From positions 1,612,001-1,676,000 of the forward strand of contig NZ_CP043450.1 of the NCBI RefSeq assembly GCF_003286415.2: 64,000 bases of DNA, read 5' to 3'. Positions 1-9,207 of the stretch are shown here, piece by piece. Position 1 is the first letter of the stretch, and each line of letters opens with the position of its first letter. The stretch comes from Mucilaginibacter rubeus. GTDB lineage: Bacteria > Bacteroidota > Bacteroidia > Sphingobacteriales > Sphingobacteriaceae. The notes below the pieces were generated by a model that was not told where the DNA came from, ran no database searches, and saw only the letters and a list, made by a program, of their open reading frames with translations. Made by a program: the position numbers and the translations under genes.

Positions 1-1024
1 TTTGCTTTATTTTAGCATAATCGGGCTGAACTACTTTTTTTGCAGGTGCGGTATAGCTATAAGGCCCTGTACCGCCTACGGCCTGGGTTTGCGAGGATGG
101 GGCAGGAGCGCCACCTTCAACCTGAATTTTATTGAGTTCGTGGTTCCAGGCTATTTTGGCATCTTTCTGAATCTTTTTAAAATCGAAGTCGGGCACTTCG
201 GCGTCCAGGTTTTTCAAGGCACCTTCGGCGCTTACCGCAGAGATGCCTACTTTGCTGATCACCTCACCGGGATTATCAAACTGTAAAAACAGCTTGATGT
301 TTTTGCCCTGTACTTTGCTCTGCCCATTTTGAACCTCGTTATTTAACGCGATACCATAGGTTTTAAAAGGCTTTGAAAACTTGGCATAAAAATATACCTG
401 TTGTTTATCGGCCCATGATTTCGACATGCGGAAGCCGCGAACCTCATGATCATTTACCACTTCAATCCATGAATCAAGCACTTCATCGCGATGCTGCAGA
501 TCGATAATAATGTTGGCCTTATCGGTTGATGGATAAGTATAGCGGTGAACGCCCACACGGGTTGTAGCCGTTAGCTCAACGCCGATGTTGTATTTATCGA
601 GCAGGGTATGATAATAGCCGGGCGTAGCACTTTCATTCTTTTTGCTGAAGTGCGAGCGGTATTCGGTGTTTTTGAATTTAGGATCGCCGGTGGTGGGCAT
701 AAACAGCACGTCGCAATAATCAGGTACGCCGGTACCGCTTAAGTGTGTATGCGAAAAGCCATAAACCAAACTATCGGTATAATGATAACCCGAGCAGCCG
801 TCCCAGCCTTCTAACCGGGTATCCGGACTAAGCTGCACCATGCCAAAAGGCATTACCGGGCCGGGGTAGGTGTGCCCATGTCCGCCGGTGCCTATAAAAG
901 GATCAACCAGTTGGGCGTAATCCTTATCCTTTTCTTTTTTCTTTTGGGCTGATGAAAGGATTGGGATAGTTAATAAAAAAGCGAGCGGTAAAGCACTGCG
1001 AAACAATGGTTTTATATATGACAT
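1..1024 (-). CDS. GH92 family alpha-mannosidase (partial, 3' end outside window)
   Basis: Open frame from ATG at 1024 running off the left edge, 341 codons without a stop. It begins with a Lys/Arg-containing hydrophobic signal peptide (about residues 1-26, ending SSAQ), then from residue 41 the GH92 N-terminal signature DPFIGTGGHGHTYPG followed by MPFGMVQLSPDTR and GWDGCSGYHY. GH92 enzymes are Ca-dependent exo-alpha-mannosidases that trim mannose from glycans in the periplasm or outside the cell. Only the N-terminal beta-sandwich is here; the catalytic (alpha/alpha)6 barrel lies outside. An Ala/Pro/Gly-rich segment around residues 305-330 interrupts the region where the two domains usually join. 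It is separated from the upstream metal-efflux operon by a hairpin terminator, so it is probably its own unit. Family call is strong; linkage specificity is unknown. Confidence 0.88.
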   Translation of the reverse strand, partial: MSYIKPLFRSALPLAFLLTIPILSSAQKKKEKDKDYAQLVDPFIGTGGHGHTYPGPVMPFGMVQLSPDTRLEGWDGCSGYHYTDSLVYGFSHTHLSGTGVPDYCDVLFMPTTGDPKFKNTEYRSHFSKKNESATPGYYHTLLDKYNIGVELTATTRVGVHRYTYPSTDKANIIIDLQHRDEVLDSWIEVVNDHEVRGFRMSKSWADKQQVYFYAKFSKPFKTYGIALNNEVQNGQSKVQGKNIKLFLQFDNPGEVISKVGISAVSAEGALKNLDAEVPDFDFKKIQKDAKIAWNHELNKIQVEGGAPAPSSQTQAVGGTGPYSYTAPAKKVVQPDYAKIKQ

Positions 1025-1087
1025 GTTTACTAAAAAGCTATCGGAGTATTTCCTGCAAATTAAAGTTTTAATGTTGTAATAATAAAA

Positions 1088-1116
1088 AAATCGCCACCGT
1101 TTAAGGGTGGCGATTT
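1088..1116 (-). terminator. Hairpin terminator after the metal-efflux operon
   Basis: Perfect 11-bp stem (1088-1098 with 1106-1116) around a 7-base loop; A-rich on its left side so the minus-strand transcript ends in a T run. It lies 39 bases past the cusA-like stop and before the GH92 start. Confidence 0.8.
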
Positions 1117-1154
1117 ACACTTATCTTTTCAGAAAAATATTTATAGATAATTAA

Positions 1155-4100
1155 TTATCCCTTTATCATGCCTACTTTTTTCAGCAGCTTACGGTTTTCA
1201 CGGCGGTGGATTAAACGGTAAACTATGGCGTAAATGATAGGTAATATCAGTAAGGTTAATATGGTTGAAGTTACCAAACCGCCTATTACCACTATAGCCA
1301 GCGGTTTTTGAGTTTCGGAACCAATACCCGTAGAAATTGCCGCAGGCATCAAACCAATGGCGGCCATCAACGCGGTCATAACTACCGGACGAACACGTGA
1401 TATTACACCTTGCATAATAGCTTCATCAAGGTGCATTTTTTCTTCAAGGTTTTTCTTGAATACCGATATCAGGATCACACCATTCTGGATACAGACACCA
1501 AATAAGGCGATGAAACCGATACCTGCCGAGATACTGAAGTTAGTACCTGTGATATGCAATGCTAAAATACCGCCTATCAACGCGAACGGCACGTTCAGGA
1601 TTACCAGTACGGCATCTTTAGCGTTACCGAAGGTGATGAACAGGATCAGGAATATTACCAGTAAACATATAGGTACTACGTGTGCCAAAGTGTTTGAGGC
1701 CCTGATCTGGTTTTCAAATTCACCGTTCCAGGTGAAGGAGTAACCCTGATCCAATTTTACAGCAGCGCCCACTTTGTCCTGTGCTTCGGCAATGGTACTA
1801 CCCAAATCACGACCACGTACCGAGAATTTTACGGCAATGTAACGCATGTTGTTATCGCGGTAAATAAATGCCGGGCCGGTTAGTGTGGTGATCTTCGAGA
1901 TTTCCTTAATGGCAATTTTTGAACCGTTTAACGTAGGCACCATCAGGTTCTCGATTTTGCTTTGAGTATCCCTGAATTGTTTTTGATAACGGATCCTGAT
2001 ATCGAACTTACGTTCGCCTTCATAAAGTTGCGAGGCCGCTTTACCGCCAATGGCCATCTCAATAACCGAGTTTGCATCGGCAGTTGATACACCATAAAGT
2101 GCCATCTTACGCTGGTCAAGCTCAATACGGAACTCTGGCTGGCCAAGATTGCGAAGGATACCAAGGTCTTCAACGCCCTGGATCTTTTTAAGCACGGCCA
2201 TCACCGAGTCAGCTTTTTGATCGAGCACCTGGAAATCCGGGCCGAATATTTTTACTGCCATTGATGCCGGTACACCCGCAACTGCCTCGGCCACGTTATC
2301 AATAATAGGTTGCGAATAGTTAAATACAATGCCTGGAAACTGACTGAGTTTTTTATCCATGTCAGCTATGAGCTCTTCCTGGGTAATATTGCGTTTCCAT
2401 TCCTTTTTAGGTAAAAGGTCAACCTGAATCTGTACGTTAAAAAAACCTTTAGGGTCGGTACCGTCATTAGTACGGCCAACCTGCGATAATGTTTGTTTCA
2501 CCTCAGGGTAGGTTGAGAGGATCTGCCTCATTTTGTCAGTTACCTTAACCGAGCTTTCCAGCGAGGTACTCATTGGCAGCTGCGCCGTTACCCAAAGGGC
2601 ACCTTCATTAAGCTGCGGCAAAAACTCTGACCCTAAAAACTTAGCCGAGAAGAAGGTAACTGCCATGAAGGCTACCGCAACTATCAGACTTAATTTTTGA
2701 TTGCGATAAGTATAACCGAACATACGGCGGATACCATGCTCAAAAAACAATACTACCGGGTTGTGCTTTTCTCTTACATTTTTATTGAGCAGTATGCTTG
2801 ACAATGCAGGCACCAACGTAAGTGTGAATATTAATGCACCCAGCAAAGCAAAGCCTAAAGTGTAAGCCAGCGGAGAGAACATTTTACCTTCAACCTTTTG
2901 GAAAGCGAAGATTGGTACCAAACAGGTAAGGATAATGAGTTTAGAGAAGAAGATAGCTTTACCCATCTCTGCGCCAACATTCTTAAACAAGCCAAGCTTG
3001 GCAAGCCCGTTGAATTTCTGCATGCCTACTTCCCTGGCCTTGTGATCAAGCGCCACGAAAATTCCCTCTACCATTACCACGGCACCATCTATGATGATAC
3101 CAAAGTCAACCGCCCCCATGGAGAGTAGGTTGGCGCTCATGCCTTTTAACCTTAAACAGATAAAGGCAAATAATAAAGCCAGCGGAATAATGATAGCTAC
3201 CGTAAGCGTAGTACGCCAATCGGCCATGAATAGTAACACGATAACAGTTACCAGTATAATACCTTCGCAGAGGTTATGGATAACAGTTTCGGTACAAAAA
3301 TCCATCAGGTTGGTACGATCGTAAAAAGTAGAGATTTTTACGTCGGCCGGTAATACGCTTTTATTAAGGTCAACAACCTTTTGGTTAATCAGCTTTAATA
3401 CCTCAGCAGGGTTTTCGCCTTTACGCATTACCACAATACCTTCAATAACATCGTTGTTTTTATCGCGACCAACCTGGCCTAAACGTGGCAAGCCGCCTTC
3501 TTTAATTTCGGCAATGTCACGAGCAAGGATTGGTACGTTGTTTACGTTTTTGATAATGATATTCTGGATCTCATCAATATTGTTGATCAAGCCAATACCA
3601 CGTACAACATAAGCTTGGTCATTTTTTTCGATGATGTCACCCCCCACGTTAATATTACTGCGGTTAAGGGCGGTGTAAACATCAAGCGAGGTAAGGCCGT
3701 ATTTTTGTAGCAACGAAGGGTTCACACTCACCTCGTAAGTTTTTTCCTCGCCGCCAAAGCTGTTCACGTCGGCTACACCCGGGATAGATTTAAATTGGCG
3801 GTCAAGCACCCAATCCTGTATCGCGGTAAGGTCATGTAACGATTTGGTATGGCTTTTTAAGGTATAACGGAAAATCTCACCTGTTGGGCCGTACGGAGGC
3901 TCAACCTCGGGTTTAACACCGTCTGGCAAATCGGCGTTTCCAAGACGGCTTAATACCTGCTGGCGTGCAAACGCGTCATCAACGTCATCATCAAAAATAA
4001 TGCGGACATATGAAAGACCGAATGACGATGTAGTACGAAGGTTTGCTTTTTTCTGTACCGAGTTTAAAACGGTTTCCATAGGGATGGTAACCATTTTCTC

Positions 4101-4292
4101 CATTTCTTCGGCACTGCGGCCCGGCCATTGGGCAATAATAATGATCTGCGTATTGGTTACGTCAGGAAAGGTCTCGATAGGGGTGTTGGTATAGCTCCAC
4201 ACACCCAGCACTACCAATACCAGTGTCATAAAGAACACAAAGTAACGGTGCCTAAGCGAGAAGTATATGATATTTTTGATGAACTTGTTCAT
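1155..4292 (-). CDS. CusA/CzcA-type heavy-metal efflux RND pump
   Basis: Inner-membrane proton/cation antiporter of the HME-RND group, 1045 residues, the normal length. It starts with a first membrane segment at about residues 15-33 and has the HME signature DFGIIIDGAVVMVEG in TM4 (D396, D402, E409), which separates metal pumps from drug pumps (those have a DD pair). Two large periplasmic loops and a C-terminal membrane block ending in a basic tail complete the layout. It is the last gene of a minus-strand triad with an outer-membrane channel and a periplasmic adaptor, 69 bases after the adaptor stop. Substrate could be Cu/Ag or Zn/Co/Cd; I could not decide between them by eye. Confidence 0.93.
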   Translation of the reverse strand: MNKFIKNIIYFSLRHRYFVFFMTLVLVVLGVWSYTNTPIETFPDVTNTQIIIIAQWPGRSAEEMEKMVTIPMETVLNSVQKKANLRTTSSFGLSYVRIIFDDDVDDAFARQQVLSRLGNADLPDGVKPEVEPPYGPTGEIFRYTLKSHTKSLHDLTAIQDWVLDRQFKSIPGVADVNSFGGEEKTYEVSVNPSLLQKYGLTSLDVYTALNRSNINVGGDIIEKNDQAYVVRGIGLINNIDEIQNIIIKNVNNVPILARDIAEIKEGGLPRLGQVGRDKNNDVIEGIVVMRKGENPAEVLKLINQKVVDLNKSVLPADVKISTFYDRTNLMDFCTETVIHNLCEGIILVTVIVLLFMADWRTTLTVAIIIPLALLFAFICLRLKGMSANLLSMGAVDFGIIIDGAVVMVEGIFVALDHKAREVGMQKFNGLAKLGLFKNVGAEMGKAIFFSKLIILTCLVPIFAFQKVEGKMFSPLAYTLGFALLGALIFTLTLVPALSSILLNKNVREKHNPVVLFFEHGIRRMFGYTYRNQKLSLIVAVAFMAVTFFSAKFLGSEFLPQLNEGALWVTAQLPMSTSLESSVKVTDKMRQILSTYPEVKQTLSQVGRTNDGTDPKGFFNVQIQVDLLPKKEWKRNITQEELIADMDKKLSQFPGIVFNYSQPIIDNVAEAVAGVPASMAVKIFGPDFQVLDQKADSVMAVLKKIQGVEDLGILRNLGQPEFRIELDQRKMALYGVSTADANSVIEMAIGGKAASQLYEGERKFDIRIRYQKQFRDTQSKIENLMVPTLNGSKIAIKEISKITTLTGPAFIYRDNNMRYIAVKFSVRGRDLGSTIAEAQDKVGAAVKLDQGYSFTWNGEFENQIRASNTLAHVVPICLLVIFLILFITFGNAKDAVLVILNVPFALIGGILALHITGTNFSISAGIGFIALFGVCIQNGVILISVFKKNLEEKMHLDEAIMQGVISRVRPVVMTALMAAIGLMPAAISTGIGSETQKPLAIVVIGGLVTSTILTLLILPIIYAIVYRLIHRRENRKLLKKVGMIKG

Positions 4293-4361
4293 TGTAGTCT
4301 TTGTATTTTAAAAACGTAAATGCCCGGTTTTAAAGCCCGGCAATTTTTAGTTTATCGCCCC

Positions 4362-5465
4362 TTAATTATTGCCTGCAATGGCATCATAAAAAAGCAGCTG
4401 GTTTTTGGATATGATCTTATCACCCGCCTGCAGGCCTGATGATATGTAAGTGGTATCCTCAACCGTTTTTATAACTGCTACCTGGCGTACTTTCAGGTCA
4501 TCTTTACTGTTATAAACTACTACAAAGTTTTTGCTGTTGTCATAAACAACGGCTTTGGCCGGTATAGCAACCGACTGTGCTTTCTCGCTGTTGGCTATAA
4601 CCACGCTGGTAAACATCTCCGGCTTAAGCAGCATACCTTCGTTAGGCAATACAATTTTGATTTTCAAAACCTTATTGTCTGGATCAAGTACAGAGCTTAT
4701 TGCGTCAACTTTACCTGTAAATACTTTATCAGGATAAGCAATGGTGGTAACTTTTGCAGTGTAACCCACTTTAACACGACTAATGTCCGACTCAAATACG
4801 TTGGCCCAGATCCAAACATCTTTCATGTTTGATATGGTAAACATGCTATTGGCATTATCCGGACGGATAAAACCACCAGCAGTAATATTTTTTTCAACTA
4901 CATAACCGCTTTCAGGGGCTTTAATTACTAAGGTACCGCCCGGGCTGGTGTTACCGCCACCATTGATAGCAATTTGCTGTTGAACTTTATTAAAAGCCGC
5001 TTCGGCTTTGTTGTAATTTTCTTTAGCCTCGGTATAATCGCGCTCGCTTGAGATACCGTTTTTGTATAAATATTCTGCCTGCTCTAACTGACGTTTGTAA
5101 ATGGCAAGATCTGATTTTGAAGAACTCAAATCAGTATAGTTACCGGCAACATCGGCACTGCGCACAATGGCAAGGGTTTGACCTTTGCTCACCTTATCGC
5201 CAAGTGAAACTTTCACATCCAGCACCTGTCCGCTGGAAAAAGGGAATACTTTAACAACCGCGTTGTCATCGTATGATACCTCGCCCGAAAGGGTTAGCTC
5301 ATTTTTTATGGTAGCGATCTTGGCTGTATCGATAGTGATAATTTTGGCCATCGAATCGCTCACAGTTACCTGTTTGTTTTCAACAGCAGGAGGGGTTTTG
5401 CCTTTACAAGCGGCAAGCAATAGTAAAGCTGAGATGCCGGAAAACAGCGTTTCTCTTTTCATCAT
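4362..5465 (-). CDS. CusB/CzcB-type periplasmic adaptor lipoprotein of the metal efflux pump
   Basis: Membrane-fusion protein that links the inner-membrane pump to the outer-membrane channel, 367 residues. A lipoprotein signal peptide with lipobox LAAC (Cys about residue 20) anchors it. After it come a barrel-sandwich half (VFPFSSGQVLDVKVSLGD), a coiled-coil hairpin (about residues 100-165, SSKSDLAIYKRQLEQAEYL), the second half of the lipoyl-like domain (VIKAPESGYVVE) and beta-barrel repeats near the C-terminus. The start has two consecutive Met codons. It lies between the channel gene (20 bases upstream) and the pump gene, so the three are probably one transcript. Confidence 0.92.
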   Translation of the reverse strand: MMKRETLFSGISALLLLAACKGKTPPAVENKQVTVSDSMAKIITIDTAKIATIKNELTLSGEVSYDDNAVVKVFPFSSGQVLDVKVSLGDKVSKGQTLAIVRSADVAGNYTDLSSSKSDLAIYKRQLEQAEYLYKNGISSERDYTEAKENYNKAEAAFNKVQQQIAINGGGNTSPGGTLVIKAPESGYVVEKNITAGGFIRPDNANSMFTISNMKDVWIWANVFESDISRVKVGYTAKVTTIAYPDKVFTGKVDAISSVLDPDNKVLKIKIVLPNEGMLLKPEMFTSVVIANSEKAQSVAIPAKAVVYDNSKNFVVVYNSKDDLKVRQVAVIKTVEDTTYISSGLQAGDKIISKNQLLFYDAIAGNN

Positions 5466-5485
5466 AGTAAGTCTTAAAAAGTTAG

Positions 5486-6760
5486 TCAGGATTTTATTAC
5501 GGTTGTGCCAACGGCAAAGTTGAGGTCGGCAATAGCTTTTTGCAGGTTATATTTTTGTTGCAATATTTTTAGTTTGGTATCCTTATAGGTGTCAAAAAAG
5601 TCAACAAACTCTACAAGGCTTATCTGGCGTTGCTGGAAACTCTTGAGCATGGCACCAAACAGTTTATCATATTGCTCATTAAAAGTGATCTGCTGGTTAG
5701 AGAACAGTTGCTGGTTCAACTTATACTGGTTAACGGCAGCAACCACATCGTTTTTAAGCTGGAACTCGCTTTGTTTTAAAGTGCTCTCCTGGCTTTTGAT
5801 ATTGTATTGTGCAGATTTGATATTGCCCTGGTTGCGGTTAAACAACGGTATTGGCAAACCAATTTGTAAGCCATAGTAGTTACGGGCGTAGCTGCTATTT
5901 TGATCGTATGATACGCCGATGGTTACATCAGGCACAGCCAATGCTTTTTGATAGGCGAGGTTATGTGTGGCCGAATTTAACTGGTACTGATTAGATAAGT
6001 AATCGGGCCTGTTGGTCATGGCCTGACTTATTAGTGATTGTACGTCCAGGTCGACAGTTTCAACCGGCTTATCATTTATGATAGGTTGTACAAATGCGGT
6101 TTCTTTAGTTTGGAGTAAGGTTTTAAGCTCAGTCTGCAGATCGTTGATCTGGCGGTTGTTCTCAACCATATCATTTTGCAGGCCAAACAGCAATGCTTTC
6201 AAGCGGATCAGGTCCTTCATGGAAGTATTGCCAACATCAAATGATTTTTGAATGGCATTAACCAGTTCGGTAGCCGATTTGATTTCGTTTTGATAAACCA
6301 ATTGTTGGGCATTCAACGAACCAAGCTGACCGAAATCAAGCTGAAGATTGTAGCGCAGGTTGCGCATCAGGTCGTTAAAGGCAGCTTCCTGAACTTTGGC
6401 ATCGTCTTCGGCTACTTTTACCTGTTTGCCGCGTTTGCCGGCAGTGGCAAATACCTGGTTTAGCTGAACAAAAACTTGTCCGCCACCGTTGGCGTGGTTA
6501 AAAAATTTGTTGGTACCACCGTCGTGAATGTTTTGATCGGTGCTTAAAACGGGGTTGTCCCATAATTTAGCTTGTTGAATGAGCGCCTTTTGGGCATCAA
6601 CATTATACTTTTGGGCAAGCAGGCTAAGGTTATTTTCAATGAACTGTTTTTCAGCTTCAGGGAAAGTGATCTTTAACGTATCTGTCTGTGCTTCGGCCTT
6701 TTGTGTTAATAAACTAAAAAATAAGGGTGATATAAATAGCAGGGATTTTATATTTCGCAT
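5486..6760 (-). CDS. TolC-family outer-membrane channel of the metal efflux triad (CusC/CzcC-like)
   Basis: Outer-membrane efflux protein, 424 residues, with a Sec signal peptide (about residues 1-24, ending KAEAQ) and two repeats of long amphipathic helices flanking short strand segments, the TolC pattern. No lipobox is seen, unlike the second channel at 32532. First gene of the minus-strand triad; a purine-rich AGAAGGA stretch a few bases upstream of the ATG can serve as ribosome binding site. The preceding intergenic region holds an imperfect palindrome shared with the omega-amidase end rather than an obvious metal-sensor operator, and no metal-sensing regulator lies next to the operon. 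Confidence 0.9.
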   Translation of the reverse strand: MRNIKSLLFISPLFFSLLTQKAEAQTDTLKITFPEAEKQFIENNLSLLAQKYNVDAQKALIQQAKLWDNPVLSTDQNIHDGGTNKFFNHANGGGQVFVQLNQVFATAGKRGKQVKVAEDDAKVQEAAFNDLMRNLRYNLQLDFGQLGSLNAQQLVYQNEIKSATELVNAIQKSFDVGNTSMKDLIRLKALLFGLQNDMVENNRQINDLQTELKTLLQTKETAFVQPIINDKPVETVDLDVQSLISQAMTNRPDYLSNQYQLNSATHNLAYQKALAVPDVTIGVSYDQNSSYARNYYGLQIGLPIPLFNRNQGNIKSAQYNIKSQESTLKQSEFQLKNDVVAAVNQYKLNQQLFSNQQITFNEQYDKLFGAMLKSFQQRQISLVEFVDFFDTYKDTKLKILQQKYNLQKAIADLNFAVGTTVIKS

Positions 6761-6858
6761 TTTCCTTCTTCAAAATTCAACATTACAAAAATTCAAAATA
6801 CTTATGAATTTTGTATGAAGCGAAGGAAAACTAATGGTAGAAAGGAACCGTGATTTTG

Positions 6859-6961
6859 TCTGAACCTGGATTTATAGGATTTTCAGGATAGACGGATTTT
6901 AATTTCGATGTGATAGGAAAATCCAATTAATCCTGAAAATCAGCCCAAATCCCGGTTCAGA
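6859..6961. repeat. Imperfect inverted repeat overlapping the omega-amidase stop
   Basis: Arms 6859-6888 and 6931-6961 are about 30 bases each and pair apart from roughly seven mismatches. The right arm includes the stop codon of the omega-amidase gene (6957-6959). Arm words TCTGAACC and TTTTCAGGA recur in other gaps of the window (19913-20011, 48820-48945). Could act as a terminator or RNA-stabilising hairpin. Confidence 0.7.
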
Positions 6962-7742
6962 TATTTATTTCAAAGTCATCCGCATCTTTTAGGAAGGGGA
7001 GCGCGGTGCGTATCTTTTCAATCTCGTCGGCTACGATACTGAATGTGTAAAGGTCTTCTTCATCACGTTTGTAGTAAATTACTTTACCATTAGGGTCAAT
7101 ACAGGTAGAATCGCCGCTGTGATAAACTTCGTTGCCATCGTGGCCTACACGGTTAACCGCTATGATATATGATTGATTTTCAACGGCGCGCGCAGGTATC
7201 AGGGTACGCCAGTGTGCGGCCCTGCGCTCGGGCCAGTTAGCCACTACGATAAGCAGGTCGTACGCGTTTTCTTCAATGTTACGCAGCCACACCGGGAAAC
7301 GGAGGTCATAACAGATCACCGGGCAAATTTTCCAGCCGTTTAGCTCAACAAAAAGTTTTTTGGTGCCGGCGGTGTAAGTATTATGCTCTTTACCAAGCGC
7401 AAACAGGTGACGTTTATCATAATGTTCATACGTGCCATCGGGGCGCATCCAAATGAGGCGGTTATAGTATTTGCCACCCTCTTCTATAATAATACTTCCG
7501 GTTATCACACAATCATACTGTTGGGCGGTTTTCTCCATCCATTGCATGGTTTTGCCATTCATGGGTTCGGCCAGTACCGCGGCATTCATGGTAAAGCCCG
7601 TGGTAAACATTTCGGGAAGTATAATGAGATCGGTTTTTTCGCGGATTCCGCCCGATAGCCTGAGTGTGATGTTCTGAAGGTTTTTATCGATATTTTCCCA
7701 AAAAAGGTAGCCTTGAAAAACAGTAATTTTAAGATTTTCCAT
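6957..7742 (-). CDS. Omega-amidase (nitrilase superfamily, YafV type)
   Basis: Carbon-nitrogen hydrolase of 261 residues, the usual length. The catalytic triad is visible: E44 (ILPEMF), K110 (HYDKRHLF) and C144 (VICYDLRFP). The motif RRAAHWRTLIPARAVENQ is typical of the YafV/Nit2 group, which hydrolyses alpha-ketoglutaramate and other omega-amides of 2-oxoacids to 2-oxoglutarate and ammonia in the cytosol. The next gene upstream on the same strand is a YbdL-type aminotransferase, which produces exactly such ketoacid amides when glutamine is the amino donor; the pairing supports the assignment. Other amides cannot be excluded. Confidence 0.9.
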   Translation of the reverse strand: MENLKITVFQGYLFWENIDKNLQNITLRLSGGIREKTDLIILPEMFTTGFTMNAAVLAEPMNGKTMQWMEKTAQQYDCVITGSIIIEEGGKYYNRLIWMRPDGTYEHYDKRHLFALGKEHNTYTAGTKKLFVELNGWKICPVICYDLRFPVWLRNIEENAYDLLIVVANWPERRAAHWRTLIPARAVENQSYIIAVNRVGHDGNEVYHSGDSTCIDPNGKVIYYKRDEEDLYTFSIVADEIEKIRTALPFLKDADDFEINI

Positions 7743-7749
7743 AGTAATT

Positions 7750-7925
7750 GGTTCATAGTGGATGGATCATGGTTCATAGCAAAAAATGCATGACGATGGT
7801 TGATCCATACTGATAAAACTTATACAAGTTGGCTATGATCCGTTAATTGTGAACCATGAACCAAAATCAAATTTAAAGATTTGGCTATGATCCATTAACT
7901 ATGAACCATTAACCAAAAATTAAAT
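7750..7925. repeat. Tandem and inverted word repeat (GGTTCATAG / GGCTATGATCC)
   Basis: Two direct copies of an about 44-base unit (7829-7872 and 7881-7925, 52 bases apart, only a few differences) beginning TTGGCTATGATCC, plus an inverted partial copy at 7750-7780 (GGTTCATAG...GGATCATGG). The second copy runs into the stop codon of the aminotransferase. Similar words reappear at 55744-55764. No ORF. Confidence 0.75.
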
Positions 7926-9065
7926 GCGAATTAACCTATCAACGGCTTTATCTAAAGTTTCTTGTCTTTTGGCGAAACAAAACCTCAGCACATGGTGGTC
8001 AATCCCCTTGCTGTAAAATGCCGAAACAGGTATAGTTGCTACTCCAAATTCCTTTGCTATCCGGATAGAAAAATCAACATCTTTTTCGTCGGAAATATGC
8101 TGGTAACTTACTGACTGGAAGTATGAACCGTTGCAAGGCAGAAGTTTAAAACGGGTTTGTTCGAGCCCATTCCTGAAATAGTCACGTTTCTGCCTGAAAA
8201 ATTCAGCTAAGCCCAGGTAAGTTTCTTCGTTTTTCAGATGTTCGGCGATGGCATATTGGATAGGTGTGTTTACCGCGAACACCAAAAACTGGTGAATTTT
8301 CCTGAACTCATTCATGAGATAGGCGGGTGCCATGCAATATCCAACCTTCCAGCCGGTAGCATGAAAAGGCTTGCCGAAGGATGCTACAATGAAACTGCGT
8401 TGTTGCAACTCCGGGTAGCGGGCCATGCTGTGGTGGGTTTCACCATCGTATATCAGGTGTTCGTATACCTCGTCGCTCAATATTAATATGTCCTGGTTTT
8501 TTACCAGCGCGCTTAACTGTTCAATGTCTTCCTTGTGCAGGATAGTTGCCGTTGGGTTATGTGGCGAGTTGAGGATGATCATTTTTGTTTTTTGGTTGAT
8601 CAGCCGCTTCACCATATCCCAGGCAATACGATAGTTGGGCGGTTCAAGAGCAAGCGATTTTACAACGCCTCCCATCAGTTTAATGGCTGGGGCGTAACAA
8701 TCAAAAGCAGGTTCAAAAATGATCACTTCATCATTGGGATGTATAACGGCGCTGATAGCTGTAAATATAGCCTGTGTACCACCGGCAGTTATGGTAATTT
8801 CCGTTTCCGGATTATAAACAGCGCCGTAAAGTTTTTCGGTTTTTTCGGCAATACGCTCTCTCAAAGCCATTACACCTGCCATAGGCGCATACTGGTTATG
8901 ACCCTCTTTCATGGCTTTATTCACAAGCTCGATAAGCTCGGGCGAACAGTCGTAGTCAGGAAAACCCTGCGACAGATTTATTGCCCCGAGCTCGTTGGCC
9001 AGGGCCGACATGACGGTGAATATGGTGGTTCCTGTTTGGGGTAATTTTGAAACTACGTTTATCAT
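7920..9065 (-). CDS. PLP-dependent methionine/glutamine aminotransferase (YbdL/MtnE type)
   Basis: Class I/II fold-type I aminotransferase, 381 residues. It shows INLSQGFPDYD near the N-terminus, the cofactor-binding stretch ITAGGTQAIFTAI, NSPHNPTAT, the Asp contact ILSDEVYEHL, and the PLP lysine K232 in SFGKPFHATGWK. The GKPFHATGWK form is that of YbdL-like methionine aminotransferases, which convert 4-methylthio-2-oxobutanoate to methionine with glutamine or another amino acid as donor. Transcribed towards an omega-amidase gene that would remove the alpha-ketoglutaramate by-product and pull the reaction forward. Exact amino-donor range is inferred from the family. Confidence 0.9.
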   Translation of the reverse strand: MINVVSKLPQTGTTIFTVMSALANELGAINLSQGFPDYDCSPELIELVNKAMKEGHNQYAPMAGVMALRERIAEKTEKLYGAVYNPETEITITAGGTQAIFTAISAVIHPNDEVIIFEPAFDCYAPAIKLMGGVVKSLALEPPNYRIAWDMVKRLINQKTKMIILNSPHNPTATILHKEDIEQLSALVKNQDILILSDEVYEHLIYDGETHHSMARYPELQQRSFIVASFGKPFHATGWKVGYCMAPAYLMNEFRKIHQFLVFAVNTPIQYAIAEHLKNEETYLGLAEFFRQKRDYFRNGLEQTRFKLLPCNGSYFQSVSYQHISDEKDVDFSIRIAKEFGVATIPVSAFYSKGIDHHVLRFCFAKRQETLDKAVDRLIRI

Positions 9066-9207
9066 CGATGGCTAAAGTAGGGAAAAATCATCATGAACCT
9101 ATCCATGCAACCGGGTATTTTTTGTTTTTGGAAACAGTTTAATTTAAAGGTTTAAACATATTTGGAATGTTTTAAGTGGAGATTTTAACCAGAAAACGTT
9201 TTACTTT

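Noticed and set aside
2..286. 94-codon plus-strand frame at the left edge
   Set aside because: Antisense to the GH92 gene, which has clear family motifs.
8535..9044. 169-codon plus-strand frame across the aminotransferase
   Set aside because: Antisense to a gene with the PLP lysine motif and normal length.
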